Source of the DNA: Cryptomeria japonica
Lineage: Eukaryota > Streptophyta > Pinopsida > Cupressales > Cupressaceae
Direction: 5' to 3'
DNA length: 64,000 nt
Assembly: GCF_030272615.1 (NCBI RefSeq)
Contig: NC_081415.1
Coordinates: 267,705,425-267,769,424 of the forward strand
Under the pieces are notes generated by a model, which was not told the DNA's origin, made no database searches, and saw nothing but the letters and a program-made list of their open reading frames with translations. The translations under genes were made by a program, and so were the position numbers. Shown in pieces: positions 46,040 to 58,115 of this stretch (its first letter is position 1; each line of letters begins with the position of its first letter).

Positions 46040-46275
46040 AAGTCAAATATCTCTAACATTAGATTCATTTGAATCACCAATATAAGTATTCATGTGATAA
46101 ACTTTGCAAATATATAATTATACATTCAATTACACAAGAGTGATCGGTACCAACACCAAACCACTTAACAATAATCTAGAATTACATTCTTTTGATTACT
46201 ACATATTACATTACATTACATCAAATTACATAATTATTCCTAAGAGAGTGTCTAGATTATGATGATAAAGAAACA
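46040..46275. repeat. Dispersed repeat, copy Y (matches 29850-30083)
   Basis: TTAGATTCATTTGAATCACC, ATTCTTTTGATTACTACATA and CCTAAGAGAGTGTC are shared with copy X in the same orientation. Upstream sequences of the two copies are unrelated. Confidence 0.85.
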
Positions 46276-47266
46276 ATCACAATGATATAATAACAATGAT
46301 AATAAATTACATAACATATTCTAATACATCATTGAAACATTTGTATCAAGCATTAAGAGAAAACTAGAAAGAAGACATAGGATCCATCCAACACATGAAC
46401 ATGTCCATCGGTCCCCTATGGAGGTAGGAAACAACCTCCAGACCATGTGGAACCCTTAGGTCCACCCCACCATGCTCAGGGGATAAACACAAGGCCCCAC
46501 ACAACACAATAAAACTAGGTTGACAAACCAACATCAAGAAGACACAAGGACACAAGGTGAGAAAATAGGGCTCATCACGAGCTTTCACTAGAGGCTTCAC
46601 ATCACCACATAGGATAGGGTACTAGGATACAATTAGGGAAGAGAGTCATCACATGGCATCAACATGGGTGAGCCTTGCAGTATGACCCTCTCCAAACTCC
46701 AAACCTTGATGCCCATTTGACTACACATGTAGAACCGAACAAACCTTCCATGGAGGCAAGGAATTTTGACCTTCCATACAAGCCATCCCAATCTCATCTC
46801 AAGTCTAAATGATCACTCCAAGCCATGTGTGAGGCACCAACAATTATCTTATTAATGTATGTTCTACCCACCCCTTATTTTATTTAATTTAATGTCATCA
46901 CTTGATTAGTTCAACTCTCAATGAGAAATCTTGGTAGTCACTTTAGGGCCCTGACACCCACTTGAGAGCCACTCCCACTAAGTTGCACCTAGACACCTCT
47001 AACCTAGGGTTCCATCTCAAGGTATGATAATGATTAATATCATAGATATATCAAATGAATCATACATGACTTCATAATCAAGAATCAGAATCTTAGATCA
47101 TACACAGGGCCTGTCTAGGCCTTACCAATAAGATACATCAATGAGTTCACTTCCAAATGCCATAAGCACATGATATTCTTACATCCAAGCATAGGAAAAC
47201 ATAAGAAGACATGAATCAATATCAAATCAAGTCTTACTGACCCCCATACATTGATATAACAGAGAA
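46276..47266. other. No gene recognised
   Basis: Continuation of repeat copy Y, richer in C than its surroundings. Minus-strand frame 46364-46600 has no known motif. It may be part of an unclassified element into which the solo LTR at 47272 inserted. Confidence 0.35.
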
Positions 47267-48447
47267 CAACCTGTAGGCATGAGATGTTGCATTGATGATT
47301 AGTTGTTGTCATTGATGGCAACTGGCATCTAGTGAGTCAGATATCCAATCCGGAGTTTGTGATTCCTTCATTCTGGAAGATTGATTAAAGTCCAGTGAGG
47401 CCTGGTAAGAAGAATAGTGTAACCGACAGAGTGTGTAGTTTGGTGGTCAACGGATTATTTTGGTTGAGTATTTTTCTTTGCAAATCTAGGAGATGTGTTG
47501 TGGATATGCAATTCACCTTATTTCAGGTTTGTGGCCTTCGGTGTTCAGTTTGGTGTTGGTTAGAAGATCCGGTAGACCATTTTTTTGGTACAACAGTGTT
47601 TTGGTGTAGTAGCATGTGAAGATTTTTTATGTGGACTGTGTAGAGTAATTTTGATGGTTGTTTGTGTGTTCATGTCAATGAGCCAACATATGGGAAGTGT
47701 GTGGACATCTTATTTTGGTCTGCTTATTTTTTTTTGGATTGGATTGAGTCGACTTGGGTTACACGTTTCATGTTGCGTGTTATGTGATTTTTAGGCCGAC
47801 ATGGAATTGATCTAATTTGATGATGTGGATATATTAGTCTGATTGATATGATCTTTTGGGATGTTGTTGGTGATGTAGAAAGCCTGTGTGAGCGAATGTG
47901 TGCAGTTTCACTTGCGTGGTTGAGATATTTGTGCTCCGATATATGACAAAGCTGAGAAGAATAGAGCAGAGTGTCTGAACAATAGCATAAGACTATTTGT
48001 GCTTAATTGAAACTGAATTTTAGCATTATAGATGTTATTCATCAGTTCATTCAATCAATTATCATTTGTAATATTTTGTAGGATAGTGAGTTCTCTGGGG
48101 CTGTAGCCCTTTCTTTGTATTTGAGTAGTGAGATCTAGGCAGTGTGCCTAAATGCATGTGCATTCCCCTTTGTAATATTATTATACTCTTGATCACAGTA
48201 TTATAATATTGTGGGTCTCAATTCCACTGTAGTTTTTCCCTTAACCAGGTTTCCACATAAACAATCTTGGTATTATGGTGGTGTTGATCTTGGGTTTGAG
48301 TTTTTGCATTTACTTTCCTTCATTTGCATAAAGTGGTTGATGGATTATATTATTAATTAAAGTTAAATTTGATGAACACTGATTCACCCACACCCCCGCC
48401 GCCCCCCCCCCCCTCTCTCTTAGTGTTCCCTTGATTCCAACTCAACC
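47267..48447 (+). mobile_element. Solo LTR (family B), 1171 bp, TSD caacc
   Basis: Flanked by caacc at 47267-47271 and 48443-48447. It starts TGTAGGCATGAG, contains GTTGTCATTGATGGCAAC (as in 30084-31205), GTAGTTTTTCCCTTAACC and GGTTTCCACATAAAC, a C-run at about 48399-48412 and the end CCCTTGATTCCAACT, where the expected final CA is mutated. No PBS, PPT or coding region adjoins it. Confidence 0.82.
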
Positions 48448-49586
48448 TCTTGACAAGACTTTGGAATCCACACATTAAGGATTTATTTTAGATCCTATTA
48501 TTCCCTAAAAAATAAATTAATGATTCATTTTAGATATTAAAAATGGATTCACAATTTATCTTTTCAAATCAATTGAAAAACAACAAAGCCGATCAACTAG
48601 ACTCGCACAAAGGATCATCAAATTGAATGCAATCTTATAGGACACTATGAAATCATATTTTTTGATATTTAACATAAAAGTATAAGGTTTGAAATTTTAT
48701 TTAACACAACAATAAATGATATATATTTTATTTCCAAAATATCTACTAAACCCCCAAAACTGTGATAAAACTACACTACTTGTTTCACTCAAAACACCAC
48801 AAATTGATGTTGTTTTGAGTAACAAATGGAAATAACATCATATAAATAAGATTACAACCATAATAAGAGTAGCATAATTTTGAAGCATATCCAAAAAACC
48901 CTAGACAATAAGAAATTCATACAACTATACTTGAAGATAATTAAAAACAACACAAAAAATTCTTAAAAAATCAGTCCCTAAAACTCAGGGAAATGGGAAT
49001 GCATTCAAAGCCCTCTTCTCCCATACTTACCTAATAAGAAAAATTAATTCAAATAATATCAAAAGCATTGAAAAAAAATTTATTAAATCTTTCCAAAACA
49101 ATAACATAATCGTTCTCCTACATTTAGATCTTAAAACCTTACCTTGGGTCTTGCGAAGACAACACAAATTGAAGAAGATTCGATGAGAGAAGAAACCTGG
49201 ATGAAAGCCATTCTTAATCAGATCAACCAAACCAAAAAAAGGACACAACACAACATCCAAGAATCAGAAATATCTTCTTCAACAATCTTAATGAATCTCT
49301 CACAAAAAACCTTTTTAATTGCACAAGAAAAAAAGAAAGAAAACTCCAACCAATCTCTCTCTTCTCACACCACAATCCAACCCTCTCAATTTCCAACAAA
49401 ACCATCATTCATGAGCCATAAATATATCTCAAAAAAATTACATACAATTACATTGATTTTCCCTCACAAATATGTGTACAAGAAACTCAACCAGCTCCCA
49501 CAATAAGAATCATACAACTCATCTCACCAATAATAATAAATAAATAAAAAAAATGATTAAAACCATAAAAAACAATCATCCCACTC
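48448..49586. other. AT-rich intergenic DNA
   Basis: No convincing gene. A 120-residue plus-strand frame (49144-49506) is Gln/Lys/Thr-rich and without known motif. Confidence 0.4.
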
Positions 49587-49790
49587 AACATGGATGTGCA
49601 ATCACCCAAATTCTAGAAAATTGAGAAAGGAAGGAATCTTGAAGGCATGGTTGGTGTGCGTTTGTAATATTCATTGAATGGTTGTCCTCATGCGAGAAAG
49701 AAGTCGTTTGACCTGTGCATAGGATGACCACTGGCACTATAGGGGACTTGGCTCATTAATGCTTCTTGCAGTCATTGGTACTCTCCTTTT

Positions 49791-51728
49791 ATGGGCTCTG
49801 CCTCATTGGGAGATAAATATGTACATGTTATTAACCCTCCAACATTTGATGGTAAATCATTCTGAGAGGCAATGCCAAACTCATAGTGGTGTCCTTTCGA
49901 TGTTGAGTTTGTGGTGGTATGAAGTGGAAGCGGCAAAGATAGCACAAATGGGGGAGGAGGATCAGGTGAGCAATCCTCTGCCCCTTCTCTCATTGTTAAA
50001 CCTAATTCTCAAATAGTTAATGTGATTGATAATGAGAAGAATGGGCTAAGAAATGTTGCGATCTTTTTGGTGACCTTGGATGTCAAGAAGTTACCCACAC
50101 GTTCTTATATGAATAACAAGTTACAAAACGTGTGAAGTAAAAAACTAGGGTTCTAGTTTTCTTTTTTCAGGATGATTTAGAGAGGGTTTTTCATTGTTTT
50201 TTTCAATTCCCCTAAAAGTTGGAAATAAGTTCTTAAAAATAGTTTTGGGCCATAGGATCCTACAATTTTAGGGCTATTGGGTGGTCTCCTAAAGCCAACT
50301 TTGAAGAAACCCTAGCCCATTCAAGCCCCAAGTGGGTAACCATGAGATATGTTCCTCCCTATTTATAGAAACTCAATCTGAAAGCCTTGCATCCTATCAA
50401 CAATGTGATAAGGATGGACGAATCCTCAAATCTCCTCCCACATATGGATGCCAGATTGTTGATTTCTATCAACTCGGGCCTAGACCTCCCGCATGACATT
50501 AAATTTGAAGAAAATGGCAAAATGATTGAGTGCCCTATTGAATATTTGGGCAGTATTAATGCATGCTTCTTGTGCAGAAGGGAAGACCATATTAGGAAGT
50601 TTTTCCCACTACTTAAAAACAAACCAATTGTGCCTAAGCCCAATAGTAAAAGTCATACTACTAAGTAACCCACTTCTCCGCTTACTGATGGAGTTCAGAA
50701 AAAGTCTATCTAAAATGGCAGGGATCCTAACCCTAAAGTGAACAATCTTAAATGGTTAAAAATGATGGGCCTTCTACTAAACCTAAGGTTGTTGCGACCC
50801 CTATGCTTGCGATTGAACCCCATGTTGAATCCACCCCTGCCCCCCCCCCCCCCCCCCCCTTCGACCGACAACTCCTCCTTTATTGCCCATAAACTTAATG
50901 AGCTTAAAGAGGTGTTGACCCCCCTGTCCTCCATCTTGGTTGTCTATAATTGGTCTGTGAAGCCTGGTAAAGAAGCCTCCCCTGCCAGAATTTCCTTGGC
51001 TAATATTTGTAACAACTCCTAGAATGATCCCTCAGATGGGGCCCCTAAGAACAAGAAACTAAATGCTCAACAAATTGTTCTTAAGAAGCAAAGGCATACA
51101 CCTAAACCCAAGTGTATTTCTGAAGTTAAGCCTAAGAAAACCTAGACTCCAAATGGTGTCAATAAAATGAATCCACAAAATGAGGCATCAAAGGCCCCTA
51201 AATCCCCCACCAAGGATGTGGAAGATATCTTGGTGGGTGGTATCTCTGACCGAGATCCCACTCAGTTGAGCACTAAAATGGGGGAGGAAAACAATATTGG
51301 ATGTGGTAAGAATTATGGTAATATCTCTGAAACTGGGGAGTCAGCTGTGATCTATTAACAAAAGGAGATAGAACATCCCCTTCCTAAAATTGTTCATACA
51401 AGGGGGACCTTGTTATACCCCTCCCCCCCACCAAGATAGCTCCAATATCTTTGATGATGGAGGGAGCCACAAGGAGAAACGCAAGATGGAGTCCATAGAT
51501 GATTGTATGGAGATGGAGGATGACAAGGCAGATGGTTGGGCTATTATCCCATTTGACCCCACCACTATTGAGGGGATAACTGAAGATACTTTGTTAGAGG
51601 TGGGTATGGATAAGGCTAAAATAAAATCACATAAAACCAAGAAGAATGGTATGGCCCCCTTAGGGGTTAATCAAGTATTTGAATTTAAGATGAAAAAAGG
51701 CAGACCACCAAGGTCCACTAACAAGTAA
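49791..51728 (+). pseudogene. LINE ORF1 (nucleic-acid-binding, gag-like)
   Basis: A plausible start is the ATG at 49791 (MGSASLGDKYVHVINPPTFD), followed by a Gly/Ser-rich stretch. A DUF4283-like part follows with stops. HPINNVIRMDESS leads into CFLCRREDHIRKFFPLL (about 50567-50610), a CCHC zinc knuckle whose final Cys is Phe. Low-complexity Pro/Lys-rich sequence with a C-run (50841-50859) and a basic end, KMKKGRPPRSTNK, reach the stop at 51728. It would bind element RNA in the RNP. Multiple stops and frameshifts are present. Confidence 0.7.
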
Positions 51729-51825
51729 CATGATAAAAAACACATAAAAGGGAAAATGCCCAAGTATTATGACAACTTCAGGGTACCCATGGAAACCTCA
51801 TCCTAGTTATCAATAGAACTAAACT

Positions 51826-52560
51826 ATATATCATTGAATGTAAGGGGCTGGAGTCTCCAGATAGGAAATATCTGGTGAAGAGGTTCATGAACCTATATAA
51901 AAAAATATAGATATCCTCCTACAAGAAATTAAAGCAGTCTAGTTCTCTTTGGGCATCAACCTTAAGTGTATTTGGAGGGATTCTACTCACTTTGTCACCA
52001 ACCACTCCAAAGGAAAAGGGGGCACAACTGTTATGATTATACCTAAATGGAGTAAATTTGCAACTAATTGGGGATGTTCCCCGTGTAACAAATTTTTGTG
52101 GGTCAAGCTTAATATTAATAACGTGAAAATTGGTGTGGAATCTATATATGCTCCCAATTATTAGAGAGACAGAATTGAGTTATGGAAATGGATGACAGAA
52201 TTGGAAGAGGTCCCATGGATCTTTGGGGGTGATTTTAATATGGTTGAATATGCACAAGATAAATCAGGGGGTTCCAAATTTGAATGGAAGGGGGATGAAA
52301 AGTTCTTTTGGAACCGATTGGTTAAAACATTAAGGATTATGGACCCACTTGTGGGTAGGAAGGAGATACCACATAGGGTATGGTTTACATGATGCAACTA
52401 TAAAAAAGATCGCAAGAGGATTTATAGTAGGTTGGATAGATTCTACTTTAATAAAGATTCCTTTCATTCTTGCCTAAATCAGAGTGGACTTTCTATGAAG
52501 GTTATCTCGTACACACTGTCAGATCATCACCCCATTAATATTGGAGATATCTTCTCCACC
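51826..52560 (+). pseudogene. LINE ORF2 endonuclease (EEP/APE family)
   Basis: SLNVRGW (51831) supplies the N-terminal Asn motif. From 51949 one frame runs through CIWRDSTHFVTNHSKGKGGT, VESIYAPNY, PWIFGGDFNMVEYAQDKSGG and LDRFYFNKDSF to SYTLSDHHPINIGD-like sequence. The GDFN and SDH catalytic motifs and the IYAPN Tyr are conserved. The LLQE-type Glu segment is shifted out of frame, and stops occur at about 52162 and 52391. This nuclease would nick the target for primed reverse transcription. Confidence 0.87.
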
Positions 52561-54200
52561 TCCCAACCTCAAGCATTTTCTAAAGGAGGTGCATTTTCCC
52601 TCAATGCAAGGTTGTTGCAAGATGAAGATGTGCTAGAAGCGGCTTTTATAGTTAAGCAGTTCAATGACTACTGGCATACCCATGAAAGTGATATTAGTAG
52701 CAGGAACCATAAGGTAATAAGTTGGAAACTAGTCATCCAAATGGCTGGAAAAAATAAAGAAAAGGATCTTAGAAGGGAAGAAAATCTTCTACATGATGCA
52801 CTTCTTAGGGTAGATGATTGTTTACAAAAGAATCCTGAAGACTTGGATGCGACCTTGGCTCTCAGTCATGCCAAAGATACTCTGAGGAGGATTCAAAATA
52901 TAAGCATCACATGTGCCAAGGCTAGAGAAAGGGTACAATGGCTAGAACATGGAGATAAGGGGTCAAATTTTTTCTTTCAACTCCTAAAAAGAAGGAAATA
53001 TAAGGATAGGATAGACAATATTTGGGATGGAGATGTTAATATCACAAATCAAGAGGTAATCTTAATATCTTTTTCTCTATTCTACTCACAGCTCATCTCC
53101 TTAGAAGATAATGAGCATTGTAAGGAAGCGACAAGGGATAAGATCAGAAGTATCATCCCTCAGAAGATTGGTGCAGATGAATTCTACCTAAAATTGTGAA
53201 CTCTACCCAAACAGGGTTTGTGAAGGGTAGATATATACTGGAGAATCTTCTCACATGTTGGGAAGCCATGAATTGGGTGAAAGAATATCACCAAAATTCT
53301 TCAATGTTTCTCATTGATTTTGAAAAGGCTTATGACAAAATAGAGTGGAGTTTTATATACATGATGTTGGAAAACCTTGGAGTCCCCAAGAACTTCTGCA
53401 GGATGGTGAGCACCTTAATTAAGGATGTTATGGCTTGTGTGGAGGTTAATGGAGTTATCTTAGATAGCTTTTCTCTCTCTAGGTCTATCACACAGGGATT
53501 CCCCCTTGCTCCAGAACTGTTTGTGATAGCTATTGATGCCATGTTTTACCTGCTTAGAGATGATAAGATATCTCTACTATTAAGGGTGTTAAACTACCTA
53601 ATGGGGAGAACCTCACAAATGTTCAAGAAGACAAGAAGGCTCACAAATGATATTGTCATGCTAACACATCTAGAAGAAGACAACATGAAGGCTCTAATGA
53701 GAAAGTTGGATATATTTTGTGAAGCCTCAAGAAGAAAAGTATCTCTGCCTAAATCCATTTTTTGGGGGTGGGACACCCACCCCCCGGGTTGGATAGACAA
53801 ACTCTCTTTGAACTGGGGGGGCTGAACTTTCAAGTAAGATATTTGAATATTCCATTTGCTATTAGCCCCAATCTCAAAGACATGTGGTAATGGGTCAAAG
53901 AGAAAATAGATAAGAAACTAATAAAATGGGACAAGCAATACCTCACTGCAGCCGATAGATTCCAGGTCTGTCAAAAAGTCCTTTGGTCCTATAGCATCTA
54001 CTACACATTGACTTATTTGTTCACTAATTATCAATTCAATTATATTCATAAAATAATAAGGGAGTTCATGTGGTCAGATGGTAAGTTGGGGGGGGGGGGG
54101 GGGAGATATGCAGTTAAATGGAATCGGTGCACAATGAGCATAATCAATGGCGGCTTGGGCCTTAAGTATTTAAAATGGCAAGGGATCTCCTGAGCAGCAA
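52561..54200 (+). pseudogene. LINE ORF2 reverse transcriptase with internal deletion
   Basis: The pre-RT linker (ARERVQWLEHGDKGSNFFFQ, 52910-52990) belongs to an open frame 52432-53199. Directly after it the frame shifts to NSTQTGFVKGRYILENLLTC (53196), so the RT fingers region normally in between has been deleted. MFLIDFEKAYDKIEWSFI is motif A, QGFPLAPELFVIAIDAM motif B (usual form QGCPLSP). The active-site F/YADD box reads LTNDIVMLT, so both aspartates are not present together. FMWSDGK, a G-run at about 54089-54103, and INGGLGLKYLKW represent the connector. Confidence 0.88.
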
Positions 54201-54574
54201 AGTGGGTTTTTAATGCTCTTCAAGGAGATGAACCATGGAAGGTGCTAGTCATACATAATGTATCCTTGGCCACCCCATTAATGCACCTACATAAAAGAAT
54301 CTCCCCCTAAATGACTTATTTACTGGTAAATTCTTTGTCAAACCTGTTGGTTTAGTAGTATTCAAATCTATATGGAAGGCCTGGGAATGTCTACGACACT
54401 TGATCAAACAATGAATTTATTTATGAAGGTAATAGAATACATGGGGAAAGTTCAATATGGTGGAACCTTGAGCACAATAATAAGCCGATTTCTATGTTGC
54501 AGTGGTGCTCAATTAGGAAATAGGCCAATACTGGTATACAATATTTTGTCGACATTGTTGAGGATGGTAGACTC

Positions 54575-55600
54575 TTGATGTGGGAAGAAATCTGTGAGAT
54601 ATTTGGGGTTCCCCAAACCCAATGGAGAACCTTTTCTGTTCTTAGGGAGGCTTGTACCCTCTTCAATTTGTCCCTCTCCTGTGATGTTGATAGTGATAGG
54701 TTTCCCTCATACCGATGGTCAAATAGGTCCTATCTCCCCTGCATTAAAGCCAAAGCCATTTACAGTCTCCTCTTTGATAACAATGATAGCCTTGACCATA
54801 TTAACCTTTGCTGGAACCTCAACTTTTCTTATTCCTTTTGGTGTAAGTTCTTTGACAAAATGTGGAAAAGGTCGATTGAGCCTAAAAATATTTTCTTTCT
54901 TTGGAGACTCATTCTACATAGGATCAATCTATCTGCACTTCATAGTGAGCCCAGTTTCTGTAAGGCTTGCAAACTTCCCGAGACTATTAAACATATCTTT
55001 TTTTATTGCTTTTTTGTAAGAGAAGTTTGGAATATCTTTGGTATCTTTGTGGATGGTAATGTTAACTTCTGTGAGGTCATTTTTGGATACATTAAAAGCC
55101 TAAAGAAATATCTCAACTTTTTTTGGTTTCTTTTATCTATTGAAATTCTTTGGATCATTTGGAAATCAAGGAATGAGGATGTGTTTAGAGGTAGGAATAG
55201 ATTGTTCACAGAGTCTCTGAGGAGACTCATCTTGCACAATGTGAATATGTAGGTCTCGGTGACTATGAAAATGGTAAAGAAGAAGTTTGAAAGGTTGCTC
55301 GCGGATGGCACAACAAGAGTATTTGATTGGGAAATAGCACATGGACATACTTAGACGATGAGAACAAAGGAGAGGATGCCATTTGAAATTGGGCTCAAGA
55401 ATTTTAATGCTGACCTGGAATAACAAAGGAAAAGGGAGAGGCCAAAACAAAGAGTAGAGATGTCGGTGGTAGAATTCTTCAGTCAACCCTATTTGGAACC
55501 AATCATCAAGCTCAAACTCATGCAATGGCATGAAGAACTACTAGGATGGGTTTCATGGAAGGAGACAATTGGTGATGCTAGCTCACCTTCTAGGGAGATT
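54575..55600 (+). pseudogene. LINE ORF2 C-terminus with zf-RVT domain
   Basis: A 225-residue frame (54575-55252) includes KNIFFLWRLILHRINLSALH and SFCKACKLPETIKHIFFYC. The latter is the C-x2-C...H-x3-4-C zinc-binding motif (zf-RVT) that follows RT in many plant LINEs. IEILWIIWKSRNEDVFRG ends the conserved part. Unlike the LINE at 10.8 kb, no RNase H domain follows, so the two LINEs belong to different families. Confidence 0.85.
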
Positions 55601-55874
55601 CATCTCAGATAGTCTTTGATGTGGCACTATATTCTCTACTTGTACTTTGGATTGTAATTCTTTGTGGATAGATCTGATCATTCTAACTATTTTATAAGTC
55701 TATTATACACTATAGACTGCTACTATATTTATTGGTGGGTTGGGTTTAGTTTTTGATATTCAGTATTTGATGTTGTAATAGAAAACTGGCTATCTGGGTT
55801 TATATTGCTACTGAACATTTTATGATGTAACTGTTTACCTTATACTTAATAGAAAAAAAACATGCATGTGCAAT

Positions 55875-56483
55875 TAAAATAAATATTATTAAATATCATT
55901 CTTTATTTACTATATATCAAATAATCAAATAATAATATGAATAATAATACTAATAATTATAAACAATCTTGTAGACACCTAAAATTAATGTTTAATTTTT
56001 TTTGTCTATCATCATAATTAACCAATTTAATTGTGTTAATTCCCTTCTTCTTAAGGTTAATTGAATCAAATTTAATCAATCTTGTCACTATAGTCCAATA
56101 ATTAATTTATCAAATAAATAAATTATTTCCCTATTCTTCTAAAGTCAATCAAATTATTAAGTCTTCTAAATTCCTCTTAGTTAATTAATTCTAATTAATT
56201 AATTAAGTCATATGATTCCTACAAATCACTTTTCTTAATCCCCTCTTAGCCTAATTAATTCTTCTAGAAACTCCCTTAATCCTAATTATTATTATTTTCC
56301 AATATTATATTCCTCCACTCATGTCACATCGCCTTTGATCCTTTCAAGGAAATTCAAATTCCTTGAATCTCCCCATGCATCCTCTTCCCAAGGAATTTTT
56401 AATTCCTTTATCCATTTAGTCTTCCCACAAATCCTTTATTTTGGAAATTTTAATTCCTCTTTCCTTTCCCCAAGGAATTTATG
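55875..56483. other. AT-rich DNA with AATTAATT and CAAGGAATTT repeats
   Basis: TTCAAATTCCTTGAAT and CCCAAGGAATTTTTAATTCC-like phrases recur three times at 56340-56480, resembling the end of another repeat. No gene is seen. Confidence 0.4.
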
Positions 56484-57189
56484 TCGAGTTTGAGAAGGTT
56501 GAGTGTGTCGGTGATCAGAGAAGTGTGTGTGTGTGTGTGTGGAACCAGATTGAGATGTCTGCATGAGAGAAGCAAATTGGAGCCGGCAAGGATCTGTAAT
56601 AGCAAGCTATGAAGTGTTGAGTCCAGATCATTTATCTCTTATTTCCTAATAGTTGCAACAGTATTAAAATCCCTTAACCGGGTAGGTCCTAACATGCCTG
56701 ATCTTGTAAAGCCCTTCACCAGGTGGCTCATTAATTTGGGTTTAAATCCTCCAGTGAGGTTACTCCTAATAGGGTAAAGCTCCTAACATAGCTAAGTTGT
56801 AATATCCCTTGACCGAGTGACTCCTAACAAAGTCTGCTCTTAACCGAGCATTGTTGTAAAGCTCCTAACAAGGCACATTCTGTAAGAGTGCATATTTTAT
56901 GGGTACCAATTCCCACCATGGTTTTTCCCATTTGGGTTTCCACGTGAAAAATCCTTGTGTTGATGTTGTGGATGGATTGTTAAGTTGTTCATTTGATGTC
57001 TTTACTTAATGATGAACACTTAAGTTGCTACTGATAATGTTTTGGTAAATCTGGATTAAGTGACTGTTTGATAAGATACCAATACTGGTTATGAACTATT
57101 TTGTGAAGTATTGTTCGAATTGGTGAAAGTTTGCAATTTATTGTTATCATTGATTCACCCACCCTCTAAGTGTTAATCGGGTCCTCACA
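56484..57189 (+). mobile_element. 5'-truncated 5' LTR (family A) of plus-strand copia element
   Basis: From GTCGAGTTTGAGAAGGTT onward it matches the reverse complement of the solo LTR at 12544-13962 up to the end GGGTCCTCACA. About 700 bp of the 5' portion is missing and AT-rich DNA adjoins it instead. It contains a (GT)n tract (56521-56540), repeated CTCCTAACA / CCGAGTGACTCC phrases and the core GGTTTTTCCCATTTGGGTTT at about 56919-56940. Confidence 0.85.
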
Positions 57190-57197
57190 TTAACAAT

Positions 57198-57209
57198 TGG
57201 TATCAGATC
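57198..57209 (+). other. Primer-binding site of copia element
   Basis: TGGTATCAGATC, one change from the plant initiator-Met PBS, eight bases after the LTR end TCCTCACA. Confidence 0.88.
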
Positions 57210-57263
57210 ATTAGGTCCTCTTTTTGCAGAAGCTTAACCACTTGAGGAAAAGATCCGAGGAAG

Positions 57264-58115
57264 ATGATGAAGAAGGAGGGTCTCAAATTCACTAAGGACA
57301 ACTACCAGATATGGAGTGATAGAATGAAGATATATATCAAAGGTATGGGTGCTCAATTTTGGCAATATGTTATTACTTAGTATGTATCTCCTACCGGTCC
57401 TCTAACTGCAGATCAGTTGAAGGAGCAACAATAAAACATTCAAGCATTGGAAGCCATAGTAAGTACATTGGTTGATACTGAATATATTGATGTCCATGGT
57501 TTGGAGATTGCTTTTGAAGTTTGGGAGAAGTTAGAATTAATCTATGGTGGTGATAAGCACGTTGAAAAGGCTAAAGAAGAGAGGCTTAGAGGAAAGTTTG
57601 ATGATATGAGAATGATGGAAGGTGAAAACATTACTCAATATGGACAAAGGATAAAAGAAGTTGTCGGTGGAATCAAAAGCACTGGTGGTACTATAGAAGA
57701 AGACATTGTTGTGAGTAAGATGCTTAGAAGTCTATTGTGTTCCTATGCCATCAGAGTGTTTGTTATTCAAGAGTTGAGGTTAGTTACTAAGGATAAGGTT
57801 ACTATTGATTCTTTGATTCGTAAGCTCACCACTTTTGAGTTAAATAGTTTTGATAATAGTCTACCTAAGACTGAATCTAGTTTTAAAGAATTTGTATCTA
57901 GTGTACCGGTGAGAAAAGGAAAAGATGTTTGTCAAAGTCTTGAATGCAGGTCAAGTCATCTTGGCGGTAGTAAAGTTCATGTGGATGATGAAGGTAATCT
58001 TATGGAATTTGAAGTTCTATAGGTTAAAAGACTTCCTAGAGGCACTGGTAAGAAGTTTCCTCTCAAATGTTTCTCTTGTAACAAGATAGGACACATTGTT
58101 GCACACTCCTAATAA
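57264..58115 (+). pseudogene. Copia gag
   Basis: The ATG at 57264 (MMKKEGLKFTKDNYQIWSDR) starts the UBN2/DUF4219-type capsid, preceded by a typical copia leader. Two early stops (near 57378 and 57432) interrupt it, but the frame is kept to 58022 with ERLRGKFDDMRMMEGENITQ, YGQRIKEVVGG and KMLRSLLCSY. After a stop it continues with KCFSCNKIGHIVAH, a zinc knuckle whose last Cys is displaced by a frameshift at about 58090-58110. Confidence 0.9.

Larger units (their letters stand above)
49587..55874 (+). mobile_element. Near full-length L1-type LINE with 16-bp target duplications
   Basis: AACATGGATGTGCAAT (49587-49602) and AACATGCATGTGCAAT (55859-55874) differ at one base and flank a 6.26-kb plus-strand LINE that ends in an A-run (AATAGAAAAAAAA). 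ORF1 and ORF2 remnants fill it in the expected order. The agreement of target duplication, poly(A) and gene order supports insertion of a complete element followed by decay, including a deletion inside RT near 53196. Confidence 0.85.

Noticed and set aside
49144-49506. 120-residue plus-strand frame rich in Gln, Lys and Thr
   Set aside because: Composition follows the local A/C-rich sequence and nothing resembles a known protein.
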